A stretch of DNA of 64,000 bases from Nitrospirota bacterium (GTDB lineage Bacteria > Nitrospirota > Thermodesulfovibrionia > Thermodesulfovibrionales > UBA6898). Shown here one piece after another: positions 54,543 through 63,017 of the stretch; positions within the stretch are counted from its first letter, which is position 1; each line of letters starts with the position of its first letter. The position numbers and the translations under genes were made by a program. The stretch covers positions 1-64,000 of the forward strand of contig JACRHC010000051.1 in NCBI GenBank assembly GCA_016217675.1. The letters run 5' to 3'. The notes under the pieces are model-generated. The model saw only the letters and a program-made list of their open reading frames with translations, made no database searches and was not told where the DNA came from.

Positions 54543-55693
54543 TTCAGTATCTCCTTAATCGAGGACTCCGCTGCAAGCCGGGCCCAACTGTCTGCTGCGA
54601 GCACATCATCAAGCGAGGGATGCAGAATAACTGCATGCCCTGTGACCGTTTTCCTGATGATCGCAGGAATATCATTAAACCCGATAGCCTTATCGAGAAA
54701 CGCATGCACAGCCACCTCGTTCGCTGCATTGAGTACAGCAGGAACGGTCCCCTCCTGACGTATTGCTTCATACGCATACGTAAGGCAAGGGAAACTTTCG
54801 TAATCAGGCTTCTTAAACGTAAGCTGACCGAGCTTCTCAAGCTCAAGACCCTGCAGAGGGAGATCGAGCCGGTCAGGCCAGGAGAGCGCATACGCAATCG
54901 GAGCGCGCATATCAGGCATGGACATCTGGGCAAGAAAGGTCCTGTCCCTGAACTCCACCATCGAATGCACAATGCTCTGCGGATGGATCAGCACGTCGAC
55001 ATGGTCAGGGGAAAGATCAAAGAGCCAGCAGGCCTCGATCACCTCAAGCCCCTTGTTCATCAGCGTTGCAGAATCTATCGATATCTTCCTGCCCATGGAC
55101 CAGTTCGGGTGCTTCAGCGCATCCTCTGCAGTTATGTCGTCAAGTTCGTCTTTGGCCCTGTTCACAAAAGGACCGCCTGAAGCGGTCAGCACGATCCTCC
55201 TGACCTCATCCTTCTTCCGTCCTTCGAGGCACTGGTATACTGCCGAGTGTTCGCTGTCCACAGGAATGATCCTGACCCCATTTCTCTTTGCCTCGGCCAT
55301 GACGAGGCTTCCTGCCATGACAAGGGCCTCCTTGTTGGCAAGGCCGATATCCTTGCCTGCACGTATGGCAGTAAGGGTCGGAAGCAGTCCGGCAGAGCCG
55401 ACAATGGCAGAGACCACCATATCAGCAGTTTCGTGGGCAGCAGCCTGGTTGATACCGTCAGGCCCGAAAAGGATCTTTGTGCCGCGGACCCGCGTCGCAA
55501 GCTTTTCTGCCATCTTCTCGTCAGCAACAGCCACAACTTCAGGCCTGAATGCGGTTATTTGGTCTTCAAGAAGGTTGATGTTCCTGCCTGCGACAAGCGC
55601 AACTGCCCTGTAGTCTGAACGGTTCCGGGAGATGACATCGAGTGTGCTCTGGCCGATCGAGCCGGTTGACCCGAGGATCGTTATACGTTTCAT
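54539..55693 (-). CDS. dxr: 1-deoxy-D-xylulose-5-phosphate reductoisomerase
   Basis: 384 residues, typical length. NADPH loop ILGSTGSIGQSTLDV at the N-terminus, GLANKEALVMAGS and IPVDSEHSAVYQCL at the active site, and a C-terminal four-helix region. It catalyses the first committed step of the MEP isoprenoid pathway. First visible gene of the dxr-rseP-thioesterase-Nudix operon; uppS and cdsA, often upstream, are absent here. Confidence 0.96.
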   Translation of the reverse strand: MKRITILGSTGSIGQSTLDVISRNRSDYRAVALVAGRNINLLEDQITAFRPEVVAVADEKMAEKLATRVRGTKILFGPDGINQAAAHETADMVVSAIVGSAGLLPTLTAIRAGKDIGLANKEALVMAGSLVMAEAKRNGVRIIPVDSEHSAVYQCLEGRKKDEVRRIVLTASGGPFVNRAKDELDDITAEDALKHPNWSMGRKISIDSATLMNKGLEVIEACWLFDLSPDHVDVLIHPQSIVHSMVEFRDRTFLAQMSMPDMRAPIAYALSWPDRLDLPLQGLELEKLGQLTFKKPDYESFPCLTYAYEAIRQEGTVPAVLNAANEVAVHAFLDKAIGFNDIPAIIRKTVTGHAVILHPSLDDVLAADSWARLAAESSIKEILK

Positions 55694-56090
55694 ATATTTA
55701 TTATTATACTAAATAGAATGGTCTTTTATCCCTGCTCCTGAATGAGTAACGAACCGTTTTACCTGTCTGAGCCGTCTAAGCCGCTTAATGGGCCATGCCA
55801 CAGCATTTCCTGAACTTCTTTCCGCTGCCGCAGGGACAGGGCTCATTTCGTCTCTTGCATGCGTCCGCTTTCGAGGTCAAGCTCATCGACTGTCTGATTG
55901 CCGATGCTGTCAGATGCTTCAATTACAAGCTGGCCTGAGATGCCCGGAAGATGGCCTTGGTCCTGATTTACGGAAAGTATAAGGCTCTCAGGTCACATCC
56001 CATTCTTTCCTGGTATTTTTTCTCTCGCATCCCGGAGCATTCTGTCATATAATGCTTATAGAATAAGGAGACTCGTTGAGGGGGGATGTT
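55694..56090. other. Intergenic region between dxr and the PAS kinase
   Basis: About 390 bases holding the SEC-C mini-ORF and, at 56048-56053, a TATAAT that may be the -10 box for the plus-strand kinase; no matching -35 box was clear. Confidence 0.4.
55785..55886 (-). CDS. Mini SEC-C motif peptide
   Basis: 33 residues ending [20 protein letters not shown], a complete SEC-C zinc motif (CxC...CC) like the SecA C-terminal tail. ATG 55886 has no good ribosome binding site. Just upstream another frame reads [20 protein letters not shown] up to a stop next to the motif, so this may instead be the tail of a longer protein broken by a frameshift. Small free-standing SEC-C proteins do exist. Confidence 0.45.
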   Translation of the reverse strand: MSLTSKADACKRRNEPCPCGSGKKFRKCCGMAH

Positions 56091-57230
56091 ATGGAAACGC
56101 ACTTTGCATCGCCGGAGCGGGCAACGCCAGGAGAACTGTATCGTGATATCCATGAAGCGAGCAGCAACCCAATTGTTGACGGCCTTCTTAAGACTGTTGG
56201 CGGCCTTATCGCTGTCCTTAACGAACATCGCCAGATCCTCGCAGTCAATAATGCGCTTCTTGATATGATCGGTATTGAAGACCCTCGCAGTCTGCTGGGG
56301 CTCAGACCCGGCGAGGCAATCGGTTGTATCCATGCCCATGAAATGCCGGGCGGCTGCGGTACCTCGCGCTATTGTTCTACCTGCGGCGCTGCGATTGCGA
56401 TTGTAACAAGTCTTTCATCCAATGGCCCGCAGGAGCAAAAGTGCGTTGCTACGGTCAGCAAAGACGGCAAACAGATTGATCTCTGTCTCCGTGTCAGGGC
56501 ATGCCCGATATTCCTTGAAGGAACCCGGTTCGTCCTTCTCTTTATACAGAACATTACCCTTGAGGAGAGCTGGGCGGCGCTGGAGTGGGCCTTTTTTCAT
56601 GACATCAGCAGTACCATCACTGCCATCAGGAGGGCAAGCGAACTGATGGAATTCAGGGATGGGGAGGGGAAGAACAGGCTCGCCAGGCAGATCCGGCAGA
56701 TGTCCCATCACCTGACAAAAGAAGTCGATATCCAGAGGGCCCTGTCGCAACCCGGACAGCAGACGTATACAAGCGAAGCGCAGGACTTCACTACTCACGA
56801 CGTCCTCCGTGAGCTGCAGACAATCTTTGCAGGCCATAGCGCAGCAAAGAACAAGATCCTGTTTTTTCCGGAGAATATTCCCTGCGTACTTATCAAGTCA
56901 GATCTTCATCTTGTACTGCGGGTAATTACGAACATGCTCACTAATGCTTTTGAGGCCACACCAGAAGGTGGCACAGTAAAAATCTGGGCTGGCCACGATC
57001 AGGATCTGACATTTCATGTCTGGAGCAGGCAGGTAATTTCTGATGATGTTGCAAGGAGGGTATTTCAGCGCCATTACAGCACCAAGGGCGACCGCGGACG
57101 CGGGATCGGGACCTATGCCATGAAGCTCTTTGGGGAAGGCGTGCTTGGCGGAAAGGTCGACTTCACCACCTCCGAAGCCGATGGGACCACCTTCAGATTA
57201 TCACTGCCGCTGCCTAATAAATCATGCTGA
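56091..57230 (+). CDS. Cys-rich PAS sensor histidine kinase
   Basis: 379 residues, soluble. The PAS domain (about 25-165) holds GCIHAHEMPGGCGTSRYCST then CGA: four to five Cys and two His placed like metal or iron-sulphur ligands. The phosphoacceptor is FFHDISSTI and the ATPase has MLTNAFEATPEGG and GDRGRGIGTYAMKLFG. ATG 56091 follows a purine-rich GAGGGGGG; TTG 56076, with AAGGAG five bases upstream, is a strong alternative. No regulator is adjacent. Confidence 0.85.
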   Translation: METHFASPERATPGELYRDIHEASSNPIVDGLLKTVGGLIAVLNEHRQILAVNNALLDMIGIEDPRSLLGLRPGEAIGCIHAHEMPGGCGTSRYCSTCGAAIAIVTSLSSNGPQEQKCVATVSKDGKQIDLCLRVRACPIFLEGTRFVLLFIQNITLEESWAALEWAFFHDISSTITAIRRASELMEFRDGEGKNRLARQIRQMSHHLTKEVDIQRALSQPGQQTYTSEAQDFTTHDVLRELQTIFAGHSAAKNKILFFPENIPCVLIKSDLHLVLRVITNMLTNAFEATPEGGTVKIWAGHDQDLTFHVWSRQVISDDVARRVFQRHYSTKGDRGRGIGTYAMKLFGEGVLGGKVDFTTSEADGTTFRLSLPLPNKSC

Positions 57231-57262
57231 TATCCTCCGCCGCCTTCATCAGATGATAGACC

Positions 57263-58243
57263 ATGCCTGAATTCAAGAACCGTGAAGAATACGAGCGCTG
57301 GAAAGCCGAAAAGCTCAAACAAAATCAGGGGAAAGGGCGTTCCGGGGACACTGAAAAACCTGAGCCTGATCTGCCTTCATCGCCAATGCAGACAAGCCCG
57401 GCACCTCCAAACGGCCTGTCAGAGATAGGCGATCTTCTCACCAGATCCTGGGAACTTTTTAAGGCCCGGATCGGGGTATTGCTGCCGCTGCAGCTCCTCT
57501 CGATAGCCTTCTTGATCACCAGCATAGCTGCATTTGCCGGCGTCGGTGCTCTTTTCGTGCTGCAGCTCCCTGCATACAAAACCCCGATCCTTGCGATATC
57601 TTTGCTCACCGGGTTCACCCTTGGCATGACCGCCATGTTCTGGCCGCTTGCCGCGCTCATCGTCGCAGTTGCAGACAGTTCCCTGAGCATCAGAGAGGCT
57701 CTTGCCGCAGGATGGAAAAAACTCTGGGCTTTCTTCTGGCTTTTCTCGATCATTGCTTATCTGATTGCCGGAGGGTATCTTCTTTTTATCATTCCCGGGA
57801 TTATCTTTACCATCTGGTTCAGCTTTTCACAGTATATACTGGCAACCGAGAATATAGCCGGCATGAATGCCCTGCTCAAGAGCAAGGCATATGTTAAAGA
57901 CAGGTGGTTTGACGTTTTCATCAGATTTCTTGTTATATGGGCTATCTCCACAGGCCTCGGCCTGGTCCCATTTCTCGGCATAATCCTTTCCTTTCTCATG
58001 GCCCCGTTCACCATGATCTACTCCTATCTCATGTATGAGGACCTGAGAGCACTTAATCCGGCCCCTTTTGACTATCCGAAAACCTCAGGTGAGAAGTTTA
58101 AATGGCTAAGCATTGCAACGCTCGGGTATATTGTCCTTCCCCTCATCATCATAGCCATTGTCGGCGCAGCCTGCATGATTCCCTTATTGATGCTGAAAGG
58201 CATGAACCTGCAGCAGATTCCGCCTCCGCAGCGGTTCTTCTGA
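57263..58243 (+). CDS. Multi-pass inner-membrane protein of unknown function
   Basis: 326 residues. The first 50 are hydrophilic and charged (REEYERWKAEKLKQNQGKGR), followed by about six hydrophobic segments from 75 to 310. The layout recalls glycerophosphoryl-phosphodiesterase-associated or YciC-like membrane domains (LLTRSWELFKARIGVLLPLQ). No catalytic motif. It starts 32 bases after the kinase and may share its transcript. Confidence 0.65.
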   Translation: MPEFKNREEYERWKAEKLKQNQGKGRSGDTEKPEPDLPSSPMQTSPAPPNGLSEIGDLLTRSWELFKARIGVLLPLQLLSIAFLITSIAAFAGVGALFVLQLPAYKTPILAISLLTGFTLGMTAMFWPLAALIVAVADSSLSIREALAAGWKKLWAFFWLFSIIAYLIAGGYLLFIIPGIIFTIWFSFSQYILATENIAGMNALLKSKAYVKDRWFDVFIRFLVIWAISTGLGLVPFLGIILSFLMAPFTMIYSYLMYEDLRALNPAPFDYPKTSGEKFKWLSIATLGYIVLPLIIIAIVGAACMIPLLMLKGMNLQQIPPPQRFF

Positions 58244-58308
58244 GAAGTTCAAAGAAAGATTCCGGACCAGCCGGAATGACAAATAACAGGACATTACTAT
58301 CGCATCTT

Positions 58309-59250
58309 TCAATAATAAAGCTCTTTCACCCTCCTATGAATCTTCCCGGCAAGAGCAGTATGGCTTGCACCTTCAAAATGAAGGACCTCCAGTGAGTTGC
58401 CTGTTGGCTTCCATATCCCCGGGTCCGTAGGACCGAATAATACCATCCCCCTGCATTTCATGATACCGGCAAGGTGACTGACACCGGAATCGTTACCGAT
58501 ATAGCAGCCCGCCCTTTCAAACAATGCGGCAATACGAATCAAGGGTGCATCATGAAGATGGACGATCCTTTTGTCACTCACCGCCAACTGCTCCAGCGCC
58601 CGCACTGTTTCCGCGTCTTCAGCAGGACCCGATAGTACCAGGCAGAAAAGAAGCGGGTCGCTCATGACGAGCCTGATCAGGAGAGCATAGTCTTCAAGGG
58701 GCCAGCATTTCTTCCTGCCGCCGCTTCCAGGATGGACCATGATGAGTCTGCATCCGGGAAATAGACAGCCCTGCCTTCTCAGAAGGTCGGCCGCCCATAT
58801 TTTTTCTTTATCCGGAACGCGGATCGTGATATTTCTCTGCGCTGCACCTTCGCCATTGCCGCACTGCCTGGCCCTGAATTGAGCTGCATGTTCAGGGTTA
58901 GTCTCCGGCGGAATAGTCAGGATCGCCTGTGCACCGGGAATAACACTCCTTACATTTCTGACAAGTTGTGATTCAGCATTGACCGTAAAGATGAAGGACA
59001 TATCAAATCCGGAAAGAAATGACGCGAGGGCTTCATCTAATGATCCAGTATAGAGCGAACAATAGAGCCCCCGGTCAGCAGATGAAACCTCGTCAGCAAT
59101 TCCGGCTTCTTTCAGGAAACAGACCACATCCCTTCGGCCTGCCATGTGGATATGAGAGGCAGACTCCCTGATAATGCTGATGCAGGGCAGCGAAAGAAGC
59201 GTGTCGCCCAAAGCCCCGTCATGATGAATGAATATGTTTCCGGGTTTCAT
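58309..59250 (-). CDS. Glycosyltransferase family 9 (heptosyltransferase-like)
   Basis: 313 residues. N-terminal IFIHHDGALGDTLLSLPCIS and the donor-site pair MVHPGSGGRKKCWPLEDYA and YIGNDSGVSHLAGIMKC are typical of GT9 enzymes that add heptose to lipopolysaccharide core. With the heptose adenylyltransferase 7 kb away this supports a heptose-containing core. The start is uncertain: ATG 59250 gives the family N-terminus, while ATG 59265 and 59286 are also in frame. Confidence 0.85.
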   Translation of the reverse strand: MKPGNIFIHHDGALGDTLLSLPCISIIRESASHIHMAGRRDVVCFLKEAGIADEVSSADRGLYCSLYTGSLDEALASFLSGFDMSFIFTVNAESQLVRNVRSVIPGAQAILTIPPETNPEHAAQFRARQCGNGEGAAQRNITIRVPDKEKIWAADLLRRQGCLFPGCRLIMVHPGSGGRKKCWPLEDYALLIRLVMSDPLLFCLVLSGPAEDAETVRALEQLAVSDKRIVHLHDAPLIRIAALFERAGCYIGNDSGVSHLAGIMKCRGMVLFGPTDPGIWKPTGNSLEVLHFEGASHTALAGKIHRRVKELYY

Positions 59251-59381
59251 CGGCAAGTGTTCCATCCTATTCGGTTCAATATTCATGAATGTTACCATGA
59301 AGTGCTTGAATAGGATAACCTGGGGATAAGAGCCTCGGCTCTATGATATAATGAAGACCTTAAGCGTTTCCGCGCAGGACT

Positions 59382-59627
59382 ATGACAAAGAAAGTTACCG
59401 TATTCACATTAAGCACCTGCCCTGCCTGCAAGAAGGTGAAGACATTTCTTGAGGAAAACGGGATTGTCTATACGCTGATTGAGGTTGATACACTCGATGG
59501 TTCCGAGCAGTGGGCTGCAACAAGGGAACTTGCAAAACATAACCCGCAGGCTTCCTATCCGACTACCGTGGTCGAAGAGGTGATCGCAGGGTATGACGCC
59601 GATGCACTGAGGGCAAAACTGCTGTAG
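59382..59627 (+). CDS. Glutaredoxin-like protein
   Basis: 81 residues. VTVFTLSTCPACKKVKTFLE carries a CPAC active site; SYPTTVVEE holds the cis-Pro. Close to NrdH/glutaredoxin size. The stop is followed after one base by the FTR gene, so it is likely the substrate or partner of that enzyme rather than of glutathione. Confidence 0.88.
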   Translation: MTKKVTVFTLSTCPACKKVKTFLEENGIVYTLIEVDTLDGSEQWAATRELAKHNPQASYPTTVVEEVIAGYDADALRAKLL

Positions 59628-59628
59628 C

Positions 59629-59958
59629 ATGGCCGTCACTGCTGAACATCTGTACGATATCCTTTCGAACTATACAGCTTCGCTCGGCATTCAGCTGAAC
59701 AGTGATAAAGAATTTGTCCTCGACATTCTTGCCGGTCTCCTGAAAAACGAAGAGCGGTATGGGTATCGCTCCTGCCCCTGCAGGCTGGCGTCGGGGTTCA
59801 GGGAACGTGACGAGGATATCATCTGTCCCTGCAGATACCGGGATGATGATATAAAAGCTTTCGGGAGCTGTTTCTGCTCTTTATATGTTTCACAGGCCTG
59901 GAATAACAATACGGTCCCTCATGGCGTTGTGCCGGAGCGGAGACCACAAAGGAGATGA
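59629..59958 (+). CDS. Ferredoxin-thioredoxin reductase catalytic subunit
   Basis: 109 residues. The pattern CPCRLAS, then IICPCRYRDDD, then SCFCSLYVS gives the seven-Cys set of the FTR beta chain, which holds a 4Fe-4S cluster and a redox disulphide. It passes electrons from ferredoxin to a thioredoxin-fold partner, here probably the adjacent glutaredoxin-like protein. No alpha subunit is present, as is usual outside cyanobacteria and plastids. It overlaps the next gene by 4 bases. Confidence 0.9.
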   Translation: MAVTAEHLYDILSNYTASLGIQLNSDKEFVLDILAGLLKNEERYGYRSCPCRLASGFRERDEDIICPCRYRDDDIKAFGSCFCSLYVSQAWNNNTVPHGVVPERRPQRR

Positions 59959-60353
59959 CAATGGATCAGGAAGATACAGAGGAGAAGAGTATTTGGGAGC
60001 TTCAGGGGGTGAAGGAGATCAGGAAACGGCCTGATATCCTCACAAAGATCAAGTTTGATGTTACCCCGTGCATGGTCATGGAGCCTCGTTTCCACGCAAA
60101 GGCTGAAGATCTGGAAAAACTCAGGAAGATAGCCGGCTATATGTTCTATATCGAGTCACAGTGCAACCCGCCGGCCCTGATGGTCATGAAGGTCGGCAAT
60201 ACCGACATCACCACCACAATCGGCAAGATCGACGAGGTCCCGGCAGAGTTTCTTGAGAAGGCCATAACAGATCCGTCAGAGCCGCCATCCCACGGCATGT
60301 ATGCCATTACCGAGGATATCAGGGCATGGCTGAAAAAGGAGCTGGGACTGTAA
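59955..60353 (+). CDS. Hypothetical protein of the FTR operon
   Basis: 132 residues, not recognised. It starts with an acidic tail, then WELQGVKEIRKRPDILTKIK, FDVTPCMVMEPRF and a single further Cys in ESQCNPPAL. No signal peptide. Its ATG overlaps the FTR stop by 4 bases, so it is co-translated and may be a client or accessory of the redox pair. Confidence 0.75.
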   Translation: MTMDQEDTEEKSIWELQGVKEIRKRPDILTKIKFDVTPCMVMEPRFHAKAEDLEKLRKIAGYMFYIESQCNPPALMVMKVGNTDITTTIGKIDEVPAEFLEKAITDPSEPPSHGMYAITEDIRAWLKKELGL

Positions 60354-60391
60354 GATTGATTTTCTGCGGTCCTGGAGACTGGATCGGATTG

Positions 60392-60583
60392 CTATCTAAA
60401 TTTACCTGGCGGTAACCAGATCCACAAGTCAAGGATCCAGTGGATCTTAAGCACCTCGGCTGTCACGCCGATGCCAAGCAGTATCACATAACCGATAAGC
60501 GCCACCAGACCAATATTCGAGCCGTGCTTCGTGAAGAATCCCCTGATGCCTGAGAGCTCTTTGCGCCTGCGGACTGATTGCAC
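60392..60583 (-). CDS. Small membrane protein, possibly the 3' part of a frameshifted gene
   Basis: 63 residues with one clear transmembrane helix (NIGLVALIGYVILLGIGVTA) and an aromatic C-terminus (WILDLWIWLPP). The start used is GTG 60583 with no good ribosome binding site. The diverged copy at 61269-61415 carries, in one frame, a longer N-terminus (SVEESQDQCNQSA) joined to DLSGMRGFF, matching ELSGIRGFF here. This suggests the true start is GTG 60639 and that one base is missing near 60560-60575 in this copy. Confidence 0.5.
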   Translation of the reverse strand: MQSVRRRKELSGIRGFFTKHGSNIGLVALIGYVILLGIGVTAEVLKIHWILDLWIWLPPGKFR

Positions 60584-60720
60584 TGATTCTGCGGCTCTTC
60601 CACACTTCCCTCCTCAGACAATGATTTTATTTCTATCACGAAAACACTCTTGACTGCCCTGCTTTTTTTGCCATAATTGTCATTAACCTTTACCCCTCTG
60701 GAGGATCAGCGACAGAGCGA
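60535..60720 (-). repeat. Copy A of a duplicated gene start
   Basis: Imperfect direct repeat of about 61300-61465. Shared stretches include AATCCCCT-ATGCC-GAGAG, GGCTCTTCCACACTTCCCTC / GACTCTTCCACACTTCCCTC, CAGACAATGAT, ATCACGAAAACACTC and GGATCAGCGA. It covers the 5' part and upstream region of the small membrane protein gene. Confidence 0.7.
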
Positions 60721-60951
60721 CGTTATTTGCAGTTCAGCCTCTATTGTATCCGGTCCAAGGTCCTGCCCTTCCGGCCAGCCGATACCGCTGAAGAACAAAC
60801 TCACTTGCCTGAAATATTGCTCGTCTTCAAGCCGCCTGAAAAAATCACTTCTGATATAGGGCGTTACGTCAAAGACACCGCTTACCCCGTCTGAAAAAAC
60901 AATCTCGACTTTTTTCCCCTCAATCGGTTTTACGCTTATCACTTTTTTCAT
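60706..60951 (-). CDS. DUF2442 domain protein
   Basis: 81 residues. The layout ISVKPIEGKKVEIVFSDGVS then GVFDVTPYI and the tail GIGWPEGQDLGPDTIEAEL are those of DUF2442 proteins. GGAG lies five bases before ATG 60951. It forms a pair with the DUF4160 gene two bases upstream, a common mobile two-gene unit often listed as a putative toxin-antitoxin or accessory pair; its function is not established. Confidence 0.88.
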   Translation of the reverse strand: MKKVISVKPIEGKKVEIVFSDGVSGVFDVTPYIRSDFFRRLEDEQYFRQVSLFFSGIGWPEGQDLGPDTIEAELQITSLCR

Positions 60952-60953
60952 GG

Positions 60954-61223
60954 TCACTCCAATGGTTTTATGGGCATAGGGCTTTGCCCGCTTACCGCAA
61001 GGCGCCAATCTGTCATAAGATCTTCCCGATGAATCTCAATCCACGCCTGAACCAGCCTCTGCTTGTTTTTGGGCATACTCCCTTCGAGAACCTCACCATC
61101 TGCGATTGAAAAAACTGCATCGTCTTCTCCATAGGCTGCGTGGAAATGTGGCAGATTGTGCTTCTTGTTGTCGTAAAAATACATGTAAATAATTATTCCG
61201 AAGAACATTGAGATTGTCGGCAT
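60954..61223 (-). CDS. DUF4160 domain protein
   Basis: 89 residues. PTISMFFGIIIYMYFYDNKK, HNLPHFHAAYGEDDAVF and VQAWIEIHREDLMTDW are the DUF4160 hallmarks (HNxPHxH). AAGGAG precedes ATG 61223 by five bases. Upstream partner of the DUF2442 gene. Confidence 0.9.
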   Translation of the reverse strand: MPTISMFFGIIIYMYFYDNKKHNLPHFHAAYGEDDAVFSIADGEVLEGSMPKNKQRLVQAWIEIHREDLMTDWRLAVSGQSPMPIKPLE

Positions 61224-61268
61224 CAGTTCTCCTTCTCAGCAATATTATACAATAGGGACAGTGGCTTT

Positions 61269-61415
61269 TCACTGTATAATTTTTGAAGTTTGGCCACCGT
61301 GCATCCTGAAAAATCCCCTCATGCCGGAGAGGTCTTTTACAGCTGCAGACTGATTGCACTGATCCTGAGACTCTTCCACACTTCCCTCATCAGACAATGA
61401 TAGTGATTCAATCAC
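61269..61415 (-). pseudogene. Copy B: truncated 5' copy of the small membrane protein gene
   Basis: 48 codons from GTG 61415 (GGAG eight bases upstream) to TGA 61269. It encodes SLSDEGSVEESQDQCNQSAA then VKDLSGMRGFFRMHGG and then loses similarity before the transmembrane part. It is therefore a 3'-truncated relative of the gene at 60392-60639, in the intact N-terminal frame. It may still be translated as a short peptide ahead of DUF4160. Confidence 0.5.
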
Positions 61416-61465
61416 GAAAACACTCCGGACTGCGCATATTTGCCGATAGAGGCGGATCAGCGAAC
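61300..61465 (-). repeat. Copy B of a duplicated gene start
   Basis: Partner of the repeat at 60535-60720, about 70-75 percent similar by eye, with small indels. The two copies flank the DUF2442-DUF4160 pair. Confidence 0.65.
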
Positions 61466-61629
61466 GTTTGGAGCTGTTCGAAAAGCTTCTCTTGAGGGGT
61501 TAAAGACTTCGGCATAACAATAATATGGACTTTCCATTACCAAAAGATTATCACCTTCATCGCAGCTTCAAGGAAATGAGCTCTTGCCCATTGAAGAATC
61601 AGGGGGGAATGTATTATCCTACACGCGGC
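61416..61629. other. Intergenic region
   Basis: Beyond the end of repeat copy B (about 61465) nothing is recognised up to the promoter at 61630; the region is AT-rich at its right end. Confidence 0.4.
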
Positions 61630-61657
61630 TTGACCTTATGACAATGTGTAATATAAT
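61630..61657 (+). promoter_or_regulatory. Sigma-70 promoter of the terminal three-gene operon
   Basis: TTGACC (61630-61635), a 16-base spacer and a perfect TATAAT (61652-61657) lie about 32 bases upstream of ATG 61690. This is the clearest promoter in the window. Confidence 0.7.
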
Positions 61658-61689
61658 AGTGCCATACCTATCTCTCTGCGTGAGGATCT

Positions 61690-62394
61690 ATGTTTAACTT
61701 TTCAGATTTATTGCTTGAACAGCTAACGCTCGAACTCAGGTTCGAGAATGCCTTTCTATACATAGATAAATGTGGATCCATATTGCGCGATATCTTTGCC
61801 AAATATCCTTCAGCTACAGCCGAAAGCGTCGCGGTCAATGAAACAAAAATCGTCCTACCTGACACCCAGATATCTTTGGCATTTTCTCCGGCACGCATAG
61901 TATTGAATCAGCAGTATCCTTCAGGCATCTCTGATATAGGCGAATTCGGCGATTTTGCTATAGATAGGATCTGTAAAACCCTTGAGATCAGTGCATATAC
62001 CAGAGTGGGAAACAGATTTATTTATATTTTAAAAATAGACGATGAAAAAGAGTCATTGGAGTTAATGAAGAATACCGGCTTTTTCAATATTCCTCAAGAA
62101 AAAGTATCTCAGATGGGCGACACTTTAAAAAGTGCGAATATCAAATTTCAAATTACTAGGGATGATGAAGTTGGATATGGCATCAGTCTCGGGCATGTGA
62201 ACAGAACTCTGAATTTATTACAGTTACCCAAGCCCATAAAATACGATGCATCCAAATTCATTCTTTCAGGGTTAGCTGTCGACGTAGATTTTTATACAAT
62301 GAAGCCTGTTGATAGCGGCAATGTTAAGGCACATGAGTTGATCAAGAAGAACATCAAGGACATGGAATCCCTGATCAGCGGGCTCCTAAAGTAA
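61690..62394 (+). CDS. Unknown protein, first gene of a three-gene operon
   Basis: 234 residues, not firmly recognised. It begins MFNFSDLLLEQLTLELRFEN, with a mixed alpha/beta body and ISAYTRVGNRFIYILKIDDE in the middle, loosely like TIGR04255-type proteins of accessory regions. No catalytic motif or membrane segment. GAGGA lies just before the ATG. Base composition is AT-rich compared with neighbours, as in transferred genes. Confidence 0.65.
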   Translation: MFNFSDLLLEQLTLELRFENAFLYIDKCGSILRDIFAKYPSATAESVAVNETKIVLPDTQISLAFSPARIVLNQQYPSGISDIGEFGDFAIDRICKTLEISAYTRVGNRFIYILKIDDEKESLELMKNTGFFNIPQEKVSQMGDTLKSANIKFQITRDDEVGYGISLGHVNRTLNLLQLPKPIKYDASKFILSGLAVDVDFYTMKPVDSGNVKAHELIKKNIKDMESLISGLLK

Positions 62395-62399
62395 AACAA

Positions 62400-63017
62400 A
62401 TGAAAACAGATAATATCATAGCAGATAGTGAAACAACACCTGTCTCTCAAATTGCTGAATCCCTACGAAACATCAGAGGTGAGGTAATCGACCAAAGTGC
62501 GCGGATGGCTACATATGCACCGACTATCAGCACAGAGATTACCGATTTTGCAACCAACATCTTAAATACCGTCAGTAAGTTTGAAGGCCAAATGATGTCA
62601 GCGGAAAGCCTCTATCGGCCTCTTCGTTCTGATGAATCTGTACCCTCCGGAATAGCAAGAATCTACAAGGTAATTAATGAATATGATAAATACCTCGTCA
62701 ATGCGATCCAGATTTATGAAGATGAGGTGGCTCGGGAAACCGAAATGACTCTCTTTCGGCGGATGCCTTTTGAGTTGGACTACATCAATATTGGTGGCAG
62801 CAACATCGGAGAGGTTGGTACCGCCTTGAAGGTTGCACTCCTCGGAAACGTTACGAAGCCTTGCACGCTCGAACAAATTATTGCTTTAAGGAAGATCCTG
62901 GATTTCATCAAAAAGGATATAAGCGTGAGAGAGACTACTATTATGGAAATCCTTTCCATCCTCGATGATCAATTTGGGCTCGCAGGCCCTTTGGCTGAGG
63001 TTGATATTATTGGGTGA
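62400..63017 (+). CDS. Unknown helical protein, second gene of the operon
   Basis: 205 residues, not recognised. Largely helical: SQIAESLRNIRGEVIDQSAR, IARIYKVINEYDKYLVNAIQ, and a Leu/Ile-rich C-terminus (EQIIALRKILDFIKKDISVR). It starts five bases after the first gene and overlaps the third by 8 bases, so the three products are probably made together. The helices could form a scaffold or a membrane-associated bundle; no transmembrane helix is clear. Confidence 0.65.
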   Translation: MKTDNIIADSETTPVSQIAESLRNIRGEVIDQSARMATYAPTISTEITDFATNILNTVSKFEGQMMSAESLYRPLRSDESVPSGIARIYKVINEYDKYLVNAIQIYEDEVARETEMTLFRRMPFELDYINIGGSNIGEVGTALKVALLGNVTKPCTLEQIIALRKILDFIKKDISVRETTIMEILSILDDQFGLAGPLAEVDIIG

